This document shows positions 19,085 to 21,324 of a DNA stretch of 21,324 nucleotides, in pieces. The stretch is from T1Sed10-7 sp041686695. Its GTDB lineage: Bacteria > Actinomycetota > Nitriliruptoria > Nitriliruptorales > Nitriliruptoraceae. The notes below the pieces were generated by a model. It was not told the origin of the DNA, did not search any database, and was given only the letters and a program-made list of their open reading frames with translations. Location: positions 1 through 21,324 of the forward strand of contig JAWLDJ010000033.1 in assembly GCA_041686695.1 (NCBI GenBank), given 5' to 3'. The position numbers and the translations under genes are program-made. Numbering within the stretch: the first letter of the stretch is position 1; every line of letters starts with the position of its first letter.

Positions 19085-21130
19085 ACCGTCGTCATCGTCG
19101 TTCTCCGCGTCACCGTCGGTGGCGCTTCCCGCTCCAGCGGTGCCATCGCTGCCGATCGGAGCGGCCTCGAGCGGATCCGTCGGATCGACCTGGCCGCTGG
19201 AGAACCGCTCGAGCTCGGTGGCGAGCCGGGCCGCCAGCGGTGCCGCCACCTCGCTCCCCGAGCCACCGCCCTCCACCAGGATCGCGAACCCGAGCCCGTC
19301 GTAGGTGCCGACGAACCAGGCGTGCTCGGTGCTGCCGCCGTCCGCCTGGGCGGTGCCCGTCTTCCCGCTCACCACGCCATCCTCGATCGCGGCCAGCTCA
19401 CCGGTGCCCGCGACCACCGCCAGCTCGAGGGCGTCACGCAACCGGTCGGCCGCGCCCGTGGCCAACGGCTCCGAGCTGCCCGGACCATCCTCGGCGAGCA
19501 CGTAGGGCTGGTGCCAGACACCCTCGGTCACCGCGGCGACCATGGCCGCCAGGTGCAGCGGGGAGGCCTCCACCCGTGCCTGACCGAAGGAGGCCGCTGC
19601 CAACTCGGCGGTGTCGGCGGGTGTCGGGAAGCTGGCACCGAACGCCCCCAGTGGGTGGAGGGGCTCCTGGCCGAACCCGAAGCGCATGGCCGAGGCTTCC
19701 AGCGCATCAGCACCGAGATCGGCACCCAGCACCGCGAAGGTCGTGTTGCACGAGGCGGCGAACGCCTCGCCCAACGTGGTCGTGCCCAGGTCGCGGTCAC
19801 CGGCATTGGTGACGGCCAGTCCACCGACCACCGAGCGGGCCGGACACGCCACCTCGTCGTCCAGGTCGTAGCCCGCGGCCAGCGCGGCCTCCAGGGTGAT
19901 CAGCTTGAAGGCGGAGCCCGGCGGATAGCGTCCGGTCCGCGCCCTATCGAACCCGGACAGTGGCCGACTCGCCGTTGCCCGGATCGCCCCGTCCGCCCCG
20001 TCCACGACGACGATCGCGGCAGGGTCGTCCACCCCGACCAGCGTGTTCTCGACGGCGCGCTGCACGCCGACATCGATGGTGGTCTCGACCGGTGCGGACG
20101 GCTCGGCCTGCACCTCGTCGATGGTGTGTGTGAAGGGGCCGCCGCTGGCCTCACGCAGCCCCACCCGGAAGATCTCGGAGCCCGTCAACTGGTCGTCGAA
20201 GGCCGCTTCCAGACCGAACTGGGGGACGAAGGTGCCCACCGGAGCCTCGATGCCCTCCGCCTCGAGCTCCTCGAGCTGCTCGGCGGTGGCTTCCGCGATC
20301 ACGCCGACCAGGTGCCGCGCGAAGCCGACGTCGAGCAGGGTGCGGCGCTGCCCTTCGGGCGGGTCGCGGGGTTCGGCGATGCCGGAGGTGCGTCGCAGGG
20401 TGGTCCAGGCGGCTTCGGCCCGCTCCCGACTGACGACGACCACGGGGTAGAACCAGTCGTCGACCAGCTCGCCACGGTTCAGCTCACGCTGTGCGATGTC
20501 GCCGGTGCCCGGCAGCGCGCGCTCGAACGCCGTGACGACCTGCTCGGGATCCTCGATGGTGCCGGGGACGAAGCCGAGCCAACGGCCGTCGTCGCTGGCC
20601 AGCTCCGTGCCGTCCGTGGCGAGGATCGGCCGACGGGCGACCTCCTCGGTCTCGGTGGCGAACTCCCAGGTCGGCCGCAGCTGCGGGTGCAGCGTCGACA
20701 GCGACCAGTCCACGGTCCACACACCACGGCTGCGGCTGAGCTGCAGCGTGGTCTCCCACTCCACCGGACGGGGAGCATCGGCCGGGGTCACCGCCACCGT
20801 GACGTCGACCTCGGCCCGACCGTCGGCCGGTTCCGACAGCGTGCCGGCGGTGACCGCGAAGCTGGTCGGCTGCAGGGCCTCGGTGAGTTGCTCGTGACGC
20901 GTGGCGAAGTCCTCGGGGGGCGGGTCGGTGAGCTGCGACTGCATGGTCGCGGTGTCGCCGGTGCTCCAGGCCTCGAGGTAGGTGTCCACCACCTCCGCGG
21001 CGCCGTCGGCAACCACCTCCTCCTGCTCCTGCGGGCCGGTCCTGGTCAGGAACCACTCGTAGCCGAGGTAGCCGAGCCCACCGACCACGGCGAGCCCGAC
21101 CAGCAGGGCCAGAACCTCACGGAAACGCAC
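19082..21130 (-). CDS. Penicillin-binding protein (MecA_N-type class B transpeptidase)
   Basis: This 682-residue protein is anchored by one N-terminal helix (about 5-24, VLALLVGLAVVGGLGYLGYE). An NTF2-like MecA_N domain follows (about 36-150, AAEVVDTYLEAWSTGDTATM ... GVWTVDWSLS), then a PBP dimerisation region and a transpeptidase domain (about 370-630). The active-site motifs are intact: S406-x-x-K409 in PPGSAFKLIT, S460-C-N462 and K590-T-G. It should cross-link peptidoglycan outside the membrane. The tail (GSATDGDAENDDDDG) is strongly acidic. The GTG at 21130 is preferred: GAGGAG lies 9 nt upstream and the helix begins immediately. The GTG at 21172 would add 14 residues. MecA_N proteins include beta-lactam-resistant PBP2a but also ordinary actinobacterial PBPs, so resistance cannot be inferred. 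The gene upstream on the same strand ends 72 bp away. Confidence 0.93.
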   Translation of the reverse strand: MRFREVLALLVGLAVVGGLGYLGYEWFLTRTGPQEQEEVVADGAAEVVDTYLEAWSTGDTATMQSQLTDPPPEDFATRHEQLTEALQPTSFAVTAGTLSEPADGRAEVDVTVAVTPADAPRPVEWETTLQLSRSRGVWTVDWSLSTLHPQLRPTWEFATETEEVARRPILATDGTELASDDGRWLGFVPGTIEDPEQVVTAFERALPGTGDIAQRELNRGELVDDWFYPVVVVSRERAEAAWTTLRRTSGIAEPRDPPEGQRRTLLDVGFARHLVGVIAEATAEQLEELEAEGIEAPVGTFVPQFGLEAAFDDQLTGSEIFRVGLREASGGPFTHTIDEVQAEPSAPVETTIDVGVQRAVENTLVGVDDPAAIVVVDGADGAIRATASRPLSGFDRARTGRYPPGSAFKLITLEAALAAGYDLDDEVACPARSVVGGLAVTNAGDRDLGTTTLGEAFAASCNTTFAVLGADLGADALEASAMRFGFGQEPLHPLGAFGASFPTPADTAELAAASFGQARVEASPLHLAAMVAAVTEGVWHQPYVLAEDGPGSSEPLATGAADRLRDALELAVVAGTGELAAIEDGVVSGKTGTAQADGGSTEHAWFVGTYDGLGFAILVEGGGSGSEVAAPLAARLATELERFSSGQVDPTDPLEAAPIGSDGTAGAGSATDGDAENDDDDG

Positions 21131-21202
21131 GGGGCAGAGCTCCTCGAGGATGGGGCGGGGCCCGATGCCCACCGGTGTCGACCGTACCGGCCACCGGTGA
21201 CC

Positions 21203-21324
21203 TCAGCGCTCGGGCGGCGGTGGTGGCGCCGGTCCTGCCTCGTTCGCCCCGGCGACGGTGCTGCCCCCCGTTGTCCGCGGGTCCTCGTTCGCCTCGGTCG
21301 TCGCCTCGGTCGTCGCCTCGGTCG
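21203..21324 (-). CDS. C-terminal end of an unidentified protein (partial, runs off window)
   Basis: The minus strand has an open frame from the window edge to a TGA at 21203-21205: Thr-Glu-Ala-Thr repeats, then GGSTVAGANEAGPAPPPPPER. Codon third positions are mostly G or C, as in the neighbours. Such Thr/Glu/Ala and Pro-rich tails are typical disordered ends. The domain lies outside the window, so no function is offered. Gene orientation fits an operon with the penicillin-binding protein. Confidence 0.55.
   Translation of the reverse strand, partial: TEATTEATTEANEDPRTTGGSTVAGANEAGPAPPPPPER
21291..21324. repeat. 12-bp tandem repeats at the right edge
   Basis: GCCTCGGTCGTC at 21291-21302 and 21303-21314, then 10 further bases of a third copy cut by the window end. 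On the minus strand they encode Thr-Glu-Ala-Thr repeats. Confidence 0.9.

Overview
The window is about 21.3 kb of very GC-rich DNA with many GTG starts, overlapping stop/start codons and GC-rich hairpins without T-tracts. The gene families point to a high-GC actinobacterium: glucosyl-3-phosphoglycerate synthase, a DUF3263 + LytR_C pair, an Actinobacteria-type HhH-GPD protein, and a MecA_N-type penicillin-binding protein. The exact lineage cannot be fixed from the sequence. A deep branch such as Nitriliruptoria/Euzebyales is a guess. No insertion sequences, phage genes, CRISPR array or rRNA were seen. One tRNA-Thr(TGU) gene is present.

Layout. (1) 112-7146, plus strand: a tight operon behind a promoter and a perfect hairpin. 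It holds a PLP trans-sulfuration-family lyase, a pyruvate-dehydrogenase-E1-like 2-oxoacid enzyme overlapping it by 4 nt, an S9 prolyl-oligopeptidase-family peptidase and an Sfp-type phosphopantetheinyl transferase. The first two genes match the architecture of the Pseudomonas mdeA-mdeB methionine catabolic pair. (2) 7104-7813, minus: a thioredoxin-fold protein overlapping the operon tail head-on, and tRNA-Thr. (3) 7931-8912, plus: a DUF3263 protein and a LytR_C membrane protein with 33 uninterrupted Glu-Pro repeats, resembling the mycobacterial Rv0430-Rv0431 (VirR) pair. (4) 8989-11575, minus: a stand-alone receiver, then gpgS translationally coupled to a CaCA-type cation/calcium antiporter. 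(5) 11674-12674, plus: an FKBP-type lipoprotein coupled to a nitrobindin-like haem protein. (6) 12706-16993, plus: a copper unit with a CsoR-like operator and promoter, a CopA P1B-ATPase with an extra C-terminal membrane helix and extracytoplasmic domain, and a CoA-disulfide-reductase-like flavoprotein. (7) 17056-21324, mostly minus: a RimK-like ATP-grasp ligase, a 52-residue DUF3309-like membrane peptide (plus strand), an HhH-GPD protein, a penicillin-binding protein, and the C-terminal tail of one further gene running off the edge.

The most interesting points are the CopA C-terminal cupredoxin-like extension with its operator, the mdeAB-like operon with its odd Cys/His pentapeptide N-terminus, the virR-like pair with a (Glu-Pro)33 spacer, and the recurrence of short tandem repeats (12, 14, 15, 17 and 19 bp) at gene ends, in spacers and in a promoter. 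All functional assignments come from reading motifs by eye; no database search was run.
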